Source of the DNA: Clostridia bacterium | GTDB taxonomy: Bacteria; Bacillota; Clostridia; TANB77; CAG-508 | Length of the DNA stretch: 12,413 nt | Direction of reading: 5' to 3' | NCBI GenBank assembly: GCA_900758165.1 | Contig: CAAEQN010000037.1 | Span: forward strand, 1-12,413 | Shown: positions 6,542 to 12,413 of the stretch, in pieces | How the letters are laid out: every line of letters begins with the position of its first letter | How positions within the stretch are numbered: the stretch's first letter is position 1 | Translations under genes and position numbers: made by a program | Notes under the pieces: generated by a model | Seen by the model: only the letters and a program-made list of their open reading frames with translations | Told to the model about the DNA's origin: nothing | Database searches by the model: none

Positions 6542-9316
6542 TTATTTTACTTCATACCAACTATTTCCATAAGATATTTCTACTTCTAATGGTACTACCA
6601 ATTTTATTGCGTTCTCCATGCAATTCTTTAGTATATCTTTTGCTTTTTCTTTATCTTCATTACTAACTTCTAATAATAGTTCATCATGTATTTGCAATAC
6701 TATTTTAGCATTAATTTTATTTTCTTTCAATGTTTTATATACATTTATCATTGCAATTTTCATAATATCGGCTGCAGTTCCCTGTATAGGTGTGTTCATA
6801 GCTACTCTATTTCCAAATTGTCTTACCATGTAATTATTAGATTTTATCTCTGGAATATATCTTCTTCTACCAAATAATGTTTCTACATACCCTTTTTCTT
6901 TAGCACTTTCTACTATATTGTCCATAAATTGTTTTATGCCGTTATATTTATTAAGATATTGTTCTATATATTCTTTAGCTTTTTTATTTGATACTCCTAA
7001 TTGATTTGCCAATCCAAAATCACTTATTCCATATACTATACCAAAGTTTACAGCTTTTGCAGAAGATCTTTGTTCTTTTGTTACTTCTTCTATTGGTATG
7101 TTAAATACTTTAGATGCTGCTTGTTTGTGTATATCTTCTCCATTGTTAAATGCTTGTATCATATTCTCATCTTCAGATATATGTGCTAAAACCCTTAATT
7201 CGATTTGTGAATAATCTGCATCTATATAAACTTTTCCCTCCGCTGGTTTAAATGCTTTTCTAATTTGTCTTCCAAGTTCTTGTCTAGTTGGAATATTTTG
7301 AAGGTTTGGTTCTGTACTGCTTATTCTCCCAGTCGCAGTTATCGTTTGGTGAAAACTTGAATGGATTCTATTTGTTTTTTTATTTATATATGGAATCAAC
7401 CCTTCTACATAAGTTGAATTTAATTTCATCAATGTTCTGTATTCCAATATTTTCTCTATTATAGGATGTTGTGATTTTAGTTTTTCTAAAACTTCTACAT
7501 CAGTTGTATATCCATTTTTTGTCTTTTTATATACTGGCAATTTCAATTTTTCAAATAGGATTTTTCCTAATTGTTGATGCGAATTAATATTAAATTCTTC
7601 ACCAGCAAGTTGATAAATTGATGTTGTTAATTCTTGTAGCTGTTTTTTTAGTTCATCTCCAAAATTCCTTAATTCTTGCTTATCTACATACATTCCATTG
7701 TATTGCATATCTGCAAGAACTTGAACTAATGGCATCTCTATATTATTAAATAATGATATAGTTCCTGCTTCTGTTAGTTTCTTTGTCGTTATTTCCTTCA
7801 ATTTTGAAATTATATAACAATAAAAGGCATTTTCATATTTTTCTCTTTGATTTACTTCTGCATTGTTTTTCTCTTGTATATCGAATAAATTCATTTGAGC
7901 ATTATTTTGTTCTTTATCTTTTCCTTTTAGTTCATCTTCAAGATATTCTTCTATATCTAAATCTAAATATATTTTTGCCATTTCCTCCAAAGTGTTTTTA
8001 GCTGTTGGATTCAAATTATATCCAGCTATTTCTGTATCAAATTTAATATTATTATATTCTTTTCCTAATTCTTTAAGTATGATAATGTCTGACTTTACTT
8101 TATAGCCATTCTTTTCGATTTCTGGCTCGTTAAATATTAGAGCTAATTTGTTTTCTTTTTCTAAATTAAAGTTTGGGATATAAAAAATTGTATTTGTATT
8201 TTTATTATAAAATGTTATAGATTTTTCTCTCTTGTTTATAATGTTTAATTCTGCATTATTATTTAATATTTCTTCTTTTTCTAAATAATATATAAATTCT
8301 TTTGTATTATAAATATTTTTTATTTCTTTATCAAGTCTATCTAAATCCTCTTTTTTGTTAAGATTTAATTCTTTTATTTTAAATAAATCTTCTAATTTTT
8401 TTTCTTTACCTACTGTGCTTAATTTATTTAAGTCAAATCTTTCTATAAATCTATTAAATCTTAATTCTTTAAACTTGTTAGCTACTGCATCTTTATTCCA
8501 TTCTTTTGTTTTTAAATCTTCTATATTTATTCCTATTGGAGCATCTAGTAGTATTGTTCCAAGTGTCCTTGAAAGTAATGCTAGTTCCTTATTGTTTTCT
8601 AGTTTTTGTTTTAAAGCTCCTTTTATATCAGAATTTCCATTCTCTAAATTTTTGTATAGTTTATCTATATTTTCATATTCTTTAATTAATTTTAATGCTG
8701 TTTTTTCTCCTACTCCTGGCACTCCCGGAATATTGTCTGAAGTATCCCCCATAAGTCCTTTTACTTGTATTAATTGAATTGGGGTTATTCCATATTCTTC
8801 TTTTATTTTATCTTCATTATAATCTTCTGTCTCTGTTTTTCCCATTTTCGTTCTTGGTATTCTTATTGTAATATTGTTACTTGCAAGTTGAAAATTATCT
8901 CTATCTCCTGAAAGTATTGTTACAACATGTCCTTCTTTTTCAGCCAATTTTGAAACCGTTCCAATTATATCGTCTGCTTCAAACCCTTCTTTTTCAATAA
9001 TTGTAATGTTCATATCATTCAATATTTCTTTTATAATTGGCATCTGTTGTGCTAATTCTTCTGGCATTGCATGCCTTGTTCCTTTATATTCTTTATACAT
9101 TATGTGTCTATGTGTTGGAGCTTTTAAATCAAAAGCAACTGCTATATATTCAGGATTAAGATCTTCTAATTCTTTGAATAGTATTGCTAAAAATCCATAT
9201 ATTGCATTTGTATATACTCCATTTGCAGACATAAGAGATTTTGTATTCATTATTCCATAAAAGGCTCTATTCATTATACTATTTCCATCTATTATTAATA
9301 ATCTATTACTACTCAT
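6542..9316 (-). CDS. polA: DNA polymerase I
   Basis: Fills gaps and removes RNA primers in lagging-strand synthesis and excision repair. The 924-aa protein has the full three-part layout. The 5'-nuclease (1 to about 295) shows Asp10, VAFDLKAPTHRH (60-71), FEADD (112-116), SGDRD (136-140) and the DNA-binding GDTSDNIPGVPGVGEKTA (190-207). The middle domain (about 330-500) lacks the DxE and other metal-binding acids of a proofreading exonuclease, as in Bacillus-type Pol I. The polymerase domain (about 505-924) has motif A DADYSQIELR (699-708), motif B with Lys754 to Tyr762 (KAVNFGIVYG) and motif C HDE (877-879), so polymerization should be intact. The ATG at 9316 has AAGGAG 7 nt upstream. A strong promoter lies just ahead at 9352-9380, making polA the first gene of the cluster that continues with the lytic transglycosylase, repeat protein and galE. 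Confidence 0.98.
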   Translation of the reverse strand: MSSNRLLIIDGNSIMNRAFYGIMNTKSLMSANGVYTNAIYGFLAILFKELEDLNPEYIAVAFDLKAPTHRHIMYKEYKGTRHAMPEELAQQMPIIKEILNDMNITIIEKEGFEADDIIGTVSKLAEKEGHVVTILSGDRDNFQLASNNITIRIPRTKMGKTETEDYNEDKIKEEYGITPIQLIQVKGLMGDTSDNIPGVPGVGEKTALKLIKEYENIDKLYKNLENGNSDIKGALKQKLENNKELALLSRTLGTILLDAPIGINIEDLKTKEWNKDAVANKFKELRFNRFIERFDLNKLSTVGKEKKLEDLFKIKELNLNKKEDLDRLDKEIKNIYNTKEFIYYLEKEEILNNNAELNIINKREKSITFYNKNTNTIFYIPNFNLEKENKLALIFNEPEIEKNGYKVKSDIIILKELGKEYNNIKFDTEIAGYNLNPTAKNTLEEMAKIYLDLDIEEYLEDELKGKDKEQNNAQMNLFDIQEKNNAEVNQREKYENAFYCYIISKLKEITTKKLTEAGTISLFNNIEMPLVQVLADMQYNGMYVDKQELRNFGDELKKQLQELTTSIYQLAGEEFNINSHQQLGKILFEKLKLPVYKKTKNGYTTDVEVLEKLKSQHPIIEKILEYRTLMKLNSTYVEGLIPYINKKTNRIHSSFHQTITATGRISSTEPNLQNIPTRQELGRQIRKAFKPAEGKVYIDADYSQIELRVLAHISEDENMIQAFNNGEDIHKQAASKVFNIPIEEVTKEQRSSAKAVNFGIVYGISDFGLANQLGVSNKKAKEYIEQYLNKYNGIKQFMDNIVESAKEKGYVETLFGRRRYIPEIKSNNYMVRQFGNRVAMNTPIQGTAADIMKIAMINVYKTLKENKINAKIVLQIHDELLLEVSNEDKEKAKDILKNCMENAIKLVVPLEVEISYGNSWYEVK

Positions 9317-9351
9317 TTAAAAACTCCTTTTTAATTATTATCTAATACAAA

Positions 9352-9380
9352 ATTATATTATATCTAAATGTCATTTGCAA
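9352..9380 (-). promoter_or_regulatory. Sigma-A-type promoter of the polA cluster
   Basis: On the minus strand a -35 TTGCAA (9375-9380) is followed after exactly 17 bp by a perfect -10 TATAAT (9352-9357). The transcript would start near 9345, giving a leader of about 30 nt before the polA ATG. It lies downstream of the intrinsic terminator of the preceding gene, which fits an independent transcription unit. A second TATAAT overlaps upstream, but its spacing to the -35 is too short. Confidence 0.72.
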
Positions 9381-9449
9381 GATTTCCTCCTAATTTTAGA
9401 TGATATATTGATTTTCTTTTCCATATTTTTATCCTAAAATTTTGTTTTT

Positions 9450-9492
9450 TTATACAAAAACCTTCTTACGACATTTTATCATAAGAAGGTTT
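9450..9492 (-). terminator. Intrinsic terminator of the NPNTG surface-protein gene
   Basis: In the minus-strand RNA a stem of about 14 bp (arms at 9479-9492 and 9458-9471, sequence AACCTTCTTA with TAAGAAGGTT plus inner pairs) closes a 7-nt loop and is followed by a run of five U. The one non-Watson-Crick position (9469/9481) is a G-U wobble in minus-strand RNA but a C-A mismatch in plus-strand RNA, which supports minus-strand use. It lies about 55 bp after the stop of the surface-protein gene and before the polA promoter. Confidence 0.88.
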
Positions 9493-9545
9493 ATTTTACA
9501 TAGAAATTATTCTATATATTATATTAATTTTTTACAATATAATTA

Positions 9546-11054
9546 TTAATGTTTTTTATTCGAGTTGTTTTTTGAGTTTATTTTAAATGTTACTAAAGTT
9601 CCAGCTAATGCTATTACAAATATTGTAACAAATAATACTATTGTATCTCCTGTATTTGGGTTTTTAGCTGTAGTTTTATCTCCTGTTTTATTTCCTGTAA
9701 CATTGTTTTCTTCGTTGTTATTTTCTTGTGAGTTGTCTCCTGTATTATTCTCATTATCTCCTTGTCCATTTATTAATGTATCAACATAAGCTAATGAATA
9801 AGTTGAAAATTTGTCTGTTTCAAATGATATTGTTCCATCATCATTTTCAGTAACATCTAGCATTGTTGCTTCTCCATTATGCACACGAACTATATAATAA
9901 GCTCTCTTATATCCCTCTTTAACTTTTTCAATTGTCTGTGGGATATCAACTGTGATTTGCATTAATCTTGAACTTTCATCTATTTTTTGTACTTTAATTT
10001 TATTATTTATTGTTTTAAATAGATTAATATCATAATATCCAGCTATTGTATAATTTTCTTTTAATTTCTCTTTTACAGCTTTTTCAATAATTTCAGTTTC
10101 TTCTATTGAAACAGCTTCTTTGTCTATTGCATTTGTTTCAATTTTTTCCTTTAAGTCACTTTCTTTGGCTATAACTTTGTTATCTGTTTCATTGCCATTT
10201 TCATCTAAAGCATTAAATACTTCTACTTTTTCTGTTGTCTCTGTTTGACTTGGTAATAATTTGCTAATTTCTGGATCCGATATTCCTTTTGAATCTTTTG
10301 GTATATTATATGTTCCTCCTAAAACGCTAGTCTTACCCTTGTATACCCATATTGGCTCGTTTTTGTTCTTTTGGTTGAACACACCTCCGTTAATTGTTGA
10401 AACTGCATCATCAGCTGCATTACAAATAATTGCTGATGAATTTTTATTTGTATTAAAAGTTCCGCCATTTACTATTAAGACACCATAACTATCATTTTTT
10501 GTGTATTTGTCGTTGTTTTCAGGTATTTCTATTGTTCCGCCATTAATTGTTAATGTAGCTTTTTTTCCTGTTGTATTTTTTTCACTAAATTGCCATCCAT
10601 TATCAATTACAGACGAATTCCAACTTCCTCTTTCATCTGATGATATTCTTATAGTTCCTCCATTAATCGTCATATTTCCGTGATTAACTATTGTATAATA
10701 TGCTTTATTTTGACTTTCGCGACGAGTAAATGTTCCATTTTCAATTGTAAGTGTTCCCTCATTACAAACTACCGCTTTTCCATGTGTATCATTTGTAACT
10801 GTTCCTTCTCCTATAATTGTAAGAGTTGCTCCTTCTTCAATTTTAATTGTGTCTTCTCCATTTGTATTTGTAACATTTTTTCCATTTAAGTTAAGAGTTA
10901 CTGTTGACCCTGCCTTAATAACAAGTCCATCTGTAACATCATTGCTTAATGTTATATTTTGTGTTACATCTGTAGCTTTCGCAGCACCCGGAACTAATAG
11001 TGCTACAACAACCACAATCATTGTGATTAGCCCTAAAATTTTACTTTTTTTCAT
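9546..11054 (-). CDS. Secreted beta-helix surface protein with NPNTG sorting signal
   Basis: A 502-aa exported protein, probably linked covalently to the cell wall. Residues 1-27 are a signal peptide (basic MKKSK, hydrophobic core, AKA just before Thr28). Residues about 34-250 hold seven or so short beta-strand repeats such as GTLTIENGTF, GNMTINGGTI, ATLTINGGTI and GVLIVNGGTF, suggesting a right-handed parallel beta-helix. Residues about 335-425 (YYDINLFKTI to FETDKFSTYSLAYVD) form a module recurring in clostridial surface proteins. A Gly/Asn/Glu-rich linker (428-462) leads to NPNTG (465-469), a hydrophobic helix and a Lys-rich tail. NPxTG is the kind of signal used by class B sortases (NPKTG in Bacillus anthracis IsdC), and such a sortase is encoded directly upstream. 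No catalytic residues were recognised. The ATG at 11054 has only a weak AAAGAAA ahead; a good AAAGGAG lies about 30 nt upstream within a 7-codon ORF. Adhesion or wall-structural role is an inference. Confidence 0.88.
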   Translation of the reverse strand: MKKSKILGLITMIVVVVALLVPGAAKATDVTQNITLSNDVTDGLVIKAGSTVTLNLNGKNVTNTNGEDTIKIEEGATLTIIGEGTVTNDTHGKAVVCNEGTLTIENGTFTRRESQNKAYYTIVNHGNMTINGGTIRISSDERGSWNSSVIDNGWQFSEKNTTGKKATLTINGGTIEIPENNDKYTKNDSYGVLIVNGGTFNTNKNSSAIICNAADDAVSTINGGVFNQKNKNEPIWVYKGKTSVLGGTYNIPKDSKGISDPEISKLLPSQTETTEKVEVFNALDENGNETDNKVIAKESDLKEKIETNAIDKEAVSIEETEIIEKAVKEKLKENYTIAGYYDINLFKTINNKIKVQKIDESSRLMQITVDIPQTIEKVKEGYKRAYYIVRVHNGEATMLDVTENDDGTISFETDKFSTYSLAYVDTLINGQGDNENNTGDNSQENNNEENNVTGNKTGDKTTAKNPNTGDTIVLFVTIFVIALAGTLVTFKINSKNNSNKKH

Positions 11055-11069
11055 GTTTCTTTTATCGCA

Positions 11070-11095
11070 ATTTATACGATTTTCTCCTTTCTCAT
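11070..11095 (-). other. Possible 7-codon leader ORF before the surface-protein gene
   Basis: In the leader of the surface-protein mRNA, an ATG at about 11095 opens a short frame MRKEKIV that stops about 17 nt before the main ATG at 11054. The leader's best Shine-Dalgarno, AAAGGAG, lies inside this short frame rather than at the usual distance from the main start. It may be translated, or it may be chance in AT-rich DNA; there is no Shine-Dalgarno in front of its own ATG. Confidence 0.2.
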
Positions 11096-11124
11096 ATATT
11101 TTTAAATGTTTATTTACATTTACA

Positions 11125-11146
11125 TTTAGTATATCATTATACTAAA
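11125..11146. promoter_or_regulatory. Perfect inverted repeat, operator-like, over the -10
   Basis: Half-sites TTTAGTATA (11125-11133) and TATACTAAA (11138-11146) are exact reverse complements separated by 4 bp. The repeat covers the -10 hexamer of the surface-protein promoter and most of its spacer. This size and placement fit a dimeric repressor site. The regulator is not encoded in the window. The all-but-two A/T content means chance cannot be excluded. Confidence 0.5.
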
Positions 11147-11155
11147 ATTTTGCAA
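11128..11155 (-). promoter_or_regulatory. Sigma-A-type promoter of the NPNTG surface-protein gene
   Basis: On the minus strand a -35 TTGCAA (11150-11155) is followed after 16 bp by -10 TATACT (11128-11133). The predicted start is near 11121, leaving a leader of about 65 nt. The -35 is identical to that of the polA promoter. A TATAAT within the spacer is at the wrong distance to serve as -10. The promoter overlaps the inverted repeat described separately. Confidence 0.65.
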
Positions 11156-11289
11156 TAGCTTGTATTTTTATTTATGCTTAATCCTCTACTCTCTTATGGA
11201 TTTTGTCGTATATTACATTTTTGTTATTTTTTTATTACATTTTTATTGCATTCTTTTGTATTCTTATTTATTAATTTTTAGTTTCATTT
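11156..11289. other. Non-coding stretch between sortase and its likely substrate
   Basis: No gene or convincing terminator was seen between the sortase stop and the next promoter. A 12-bp direct repeat TATTACATTTTT occurs at 11211-11222 and 11233-11244, that is, at a 22-bp interval (about two helical turns), 55-90 bp upstream of the surface-protein -35. A 5-bp stem AATCC/GGATT at 11180-11202 is too weak for a terminator on the minus strand because no U-run follows it. Confidence 0.4.
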
Positions 11290-12051
11290 TTATTGTATTT
11301 TTTTAGCATGTAGAACTACTCTATATTTAGTGTTATTTCCACATGTCGATAAAGTTAATAATTCATCATCATTAGTAACGTTTACATTATAATTTTTTTG
11401 ACTTCTTTTTGTCACTTCATTTACAAAATCTTCAAATTCATCTTCTTCAAAATACGTTTTTATATAGTATTCTTCATTTTCTATTTGATATACAGAAAAA
11501 ACTTGATATTTGGCACATTCATTTTCCGTTACTAACGTTATATACATGTTATCATTATTATTTTGCCACTCTGGTGTTAATATATTTAATAAACTTCCAA
11601 ACATTGAGCCATTTCTCATATTGTGCCCATACACAACTATGTTCTTATCTGTTCCGTCTAGCCTATTTTTATAATCCATAAATACCCAACCCGCTTTATT
11701 AACCTCTTTTTCGAAATTGTGAGTTAGATAATAATCATTGTTATTTGTTTTTACTATTGGACATTGTATGTTTGTATTATTTACTTTAATCCAAGCTACT
11801 GTGTCGCTATTTATTTGTTTTAGTTTATTAAAATCTATTTCATATTTTGCATTATTATATTCATTTTCATTATCTTTGAGGACAGTAACCGATTCGGAAA
11901 TGCTTTTCATTATATCTTTATTTTTTTTGTTATCTATAAACCATTTAATTATTTCTGTTGCAGAAACAACTAGCATTACAATAAATATTATTTGTACTAA
12001 AATAACTATTTTACTCTTCTTTTTTTTCGTAGCTGCATGTTTTCCCTTCAT
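11290..12051 (-). CDS. srtB: Class B sortase
   Basis: A membrane-bound transpeptidase that cuts a C-terminal sorting signal and joins the protein to peptidoglycan. At 253 aa it has a Lys-rich N-terminus, one TM helix (about 14-31, signal anchor) and an extracellular catalytic domain. Family stretches are INSDTVAWIKVNNTNIQCPI (80-99), NDYYLTHNF (105-113) and GWVFMDYKNR (121-130). The catalytic triad is visible: His143 in VVYGHNMRNGSMFGSL, Cys237 in LLTLSTCGNN and Arg244 in KYRVVLHAKK. These arrangements, including the extended stretch before the Cys, are those of class B rather than class A or C. It is followed by a gene for an NPNTG protein, its probable substrate. The ATG at 12051 has AGGAGG 13 nt upstream, slightly long; no better in-frame start exists. 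The upstream promoter is at 12169-12196. Class B sortases often serve one or few dedicated substrates. Confidence 0.93.
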   Translation of the reverse strand: MKGKHAATKKKKSKIVILVQIIFIVMLVVSATEIIKWFIDNKKNKDIMKSISESVTVLKDNENEYNNAKYEIDFNKLKQINSDTVAWIKVNNTNIQCPIVKTNNNDYYLTHNFEKEVNKAGWVFMDYKNRLDGTDKNIVVYGHNMRNGSMFGSLLNILTPEWQNNNDNMYITLVTENECAKYQVFSVYQIENEEYYIKTYFEEDEFEDFVNEVTKRSQKNYNVNVTNDDELLTLSTCGNNTKYRVVLHAKKIQ

Positions 12052-12168
12052 TTTGCAATATTATCCTCCTATCACTTTATTTATTTTTTTGAAAAGTTTA
12101 GCTTCTTAAAATTATATTGAAGATTTGTACTTTCTAAAGCTTGCTTTTAAAAACTACATAAATACTAT

Positions 12169-12196
12169 ATCATATTCAATACTTTTTTTCTACCAA
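12169..12196 (-). promoter_or_regulatory. Candidate promoter of the sortase gene
   Basis: On the minus strand a -35 TTGGTA (12191-12196) is followed after 16 bp by -10 TATGAT (12169-12174). A start near 12162 would give a leader of about 110 nt. An alternative -10 TATAGT just downstream would make the spacer 21 bp, which is too long. The match is moderate. Confidence 0.45.
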
Positions 12197-12413
12197 TTAG
12201 CAATATTAATTTATAAACTTTTTATTAATAACTGTAAATTACTTTTCTAAATAAAATTTATTTTAAACCAAACTCTTTTATTTATTTTTATTTCGTTTTG
12301 GTAGCTTACTTCTTGCTTTGTTAGTATAAACTTTTAGTAGGAAAAATTAAGAAAAAAATTGAATAAGAGATACCGATTTGATAGAATATTTTTACCACAA
12401 AAAATATTTAAAA
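12197..12413. other. AT-rich stretch without a recognisable gene
   Basis: No frame here carries a plausible gene with a ribosome binding site. One minus-strand frame stays open from the right edge for 25 codons before stopping at about 12335, but its composition is that of random AT-rich DNA. A TATACT at about 12327 on the minus strand has no matching -35. Together with the sortase leader this makes about 360 bp of non-coding DNA. Confidence 0.5.

Noticed and set aside
8355..8777. Plus-strand open frame of 140 codons inside polA
   Set aside because: Antisense shadow of the conserved 5'-nuclease part of polA; composition is an artefact of AT-rich codon use.
9380..9425. Short minus-strand frame MEKKINISSKIRRKSCK ahead of polA, with a following TTG frame behind an AGGAGG
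   Set aside because: Both lie at or upstream of the promoter elements, between a terminator and the predicted transcription start, so they are probably not transcribed.
11138..11143. Plus-strand TATACT as a divergent promoter
   Set aside because: The nearest -35-like TTTACA gives spacers of 13 or 19 bp, and no plus-strand gene lies downstream.
11180..11202. AATCC/GGATT hairpin as a sortase terminator
   Set aside because: Only 5 bp with a 13-nt loop and no U-run on the minus strand.
12256..12300. AAATAA/TTATTT inverted repeat as a terminator of an upstream gene
   Set aside because: Stem is only A-T pairs, and such repeats are expected by chance in this composition.

Overview
The window is very AT-rich, and every protein-coding gene reads on the minus strand; a tRNA gene is the only plus-strand gene. 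The gene set fits an uncultured anaerobic Firmicute of the Clostridia, probably a gut lineage: dimeric (GlyQS-type) glycyl-tRNA synthetase, Bst-like DNA polymerase I, a class B sortase with an NPNTG substrate, a pseudopilin-like protein with an ITLIALVVTI core, and a GLUG-type repeat surface protein. The lineage is inferred from protein style and base composition, not from a marker search.

Layout in the direction of transcription (right to left). The right end (about 12052-12413) carries no gene, only the leader and promoter of a class B sortase gene (11290-12051). Next is a 235-bp gap with a good sigma-A-type promoter whose -10 is covered by a perfect 9-bp inverted repeat. It drives a secreted beta-helix-like surface protein (9546-11054) ending in NPNTG, a membrane segment and a basic tail, which is probably the sortase's own substrate. 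A strong intrinsic terminator (9450-9492) closes this unit.

A second promoter (9352-9380) starts an apparent six-gene operon with gaps of 15-47 nt: polA, a membrane-anchored SLT lytic transglycosylase (TTG start), a membrane-anchored GLUG-type repeat protein, galE, a LacX-like aldose 1-epimerase and a small two-TM protein. It ends about 10 bp from the 3' end of a convergent tRNA-Gln(CUG) gene at 2063-2137. Beyond the tRNA lie glyS (597-1979) and the N-terminal 164 codons of a pseudopilin-like protein that runs off the left edge.

Functionally, apart from polA, glyS and the tRNA, the window is about the cell envelope: anchoring of a surface protein (sortase and substrate), peptidoglycan cleavage (SLT), membrane-tethered repeat proteins, and UDP-galactose/galactose interconversion (galE and the mutarotase) without galK or galT in view. 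No CRISPR array, insertion sequence, phage gene or rRNA was seen. The most distinctive items are the sortase/NPNTG pair with its operator-like palindrome, the polA-led envelope operon, and a seven-rung cysteine ladder in the repeat protein.
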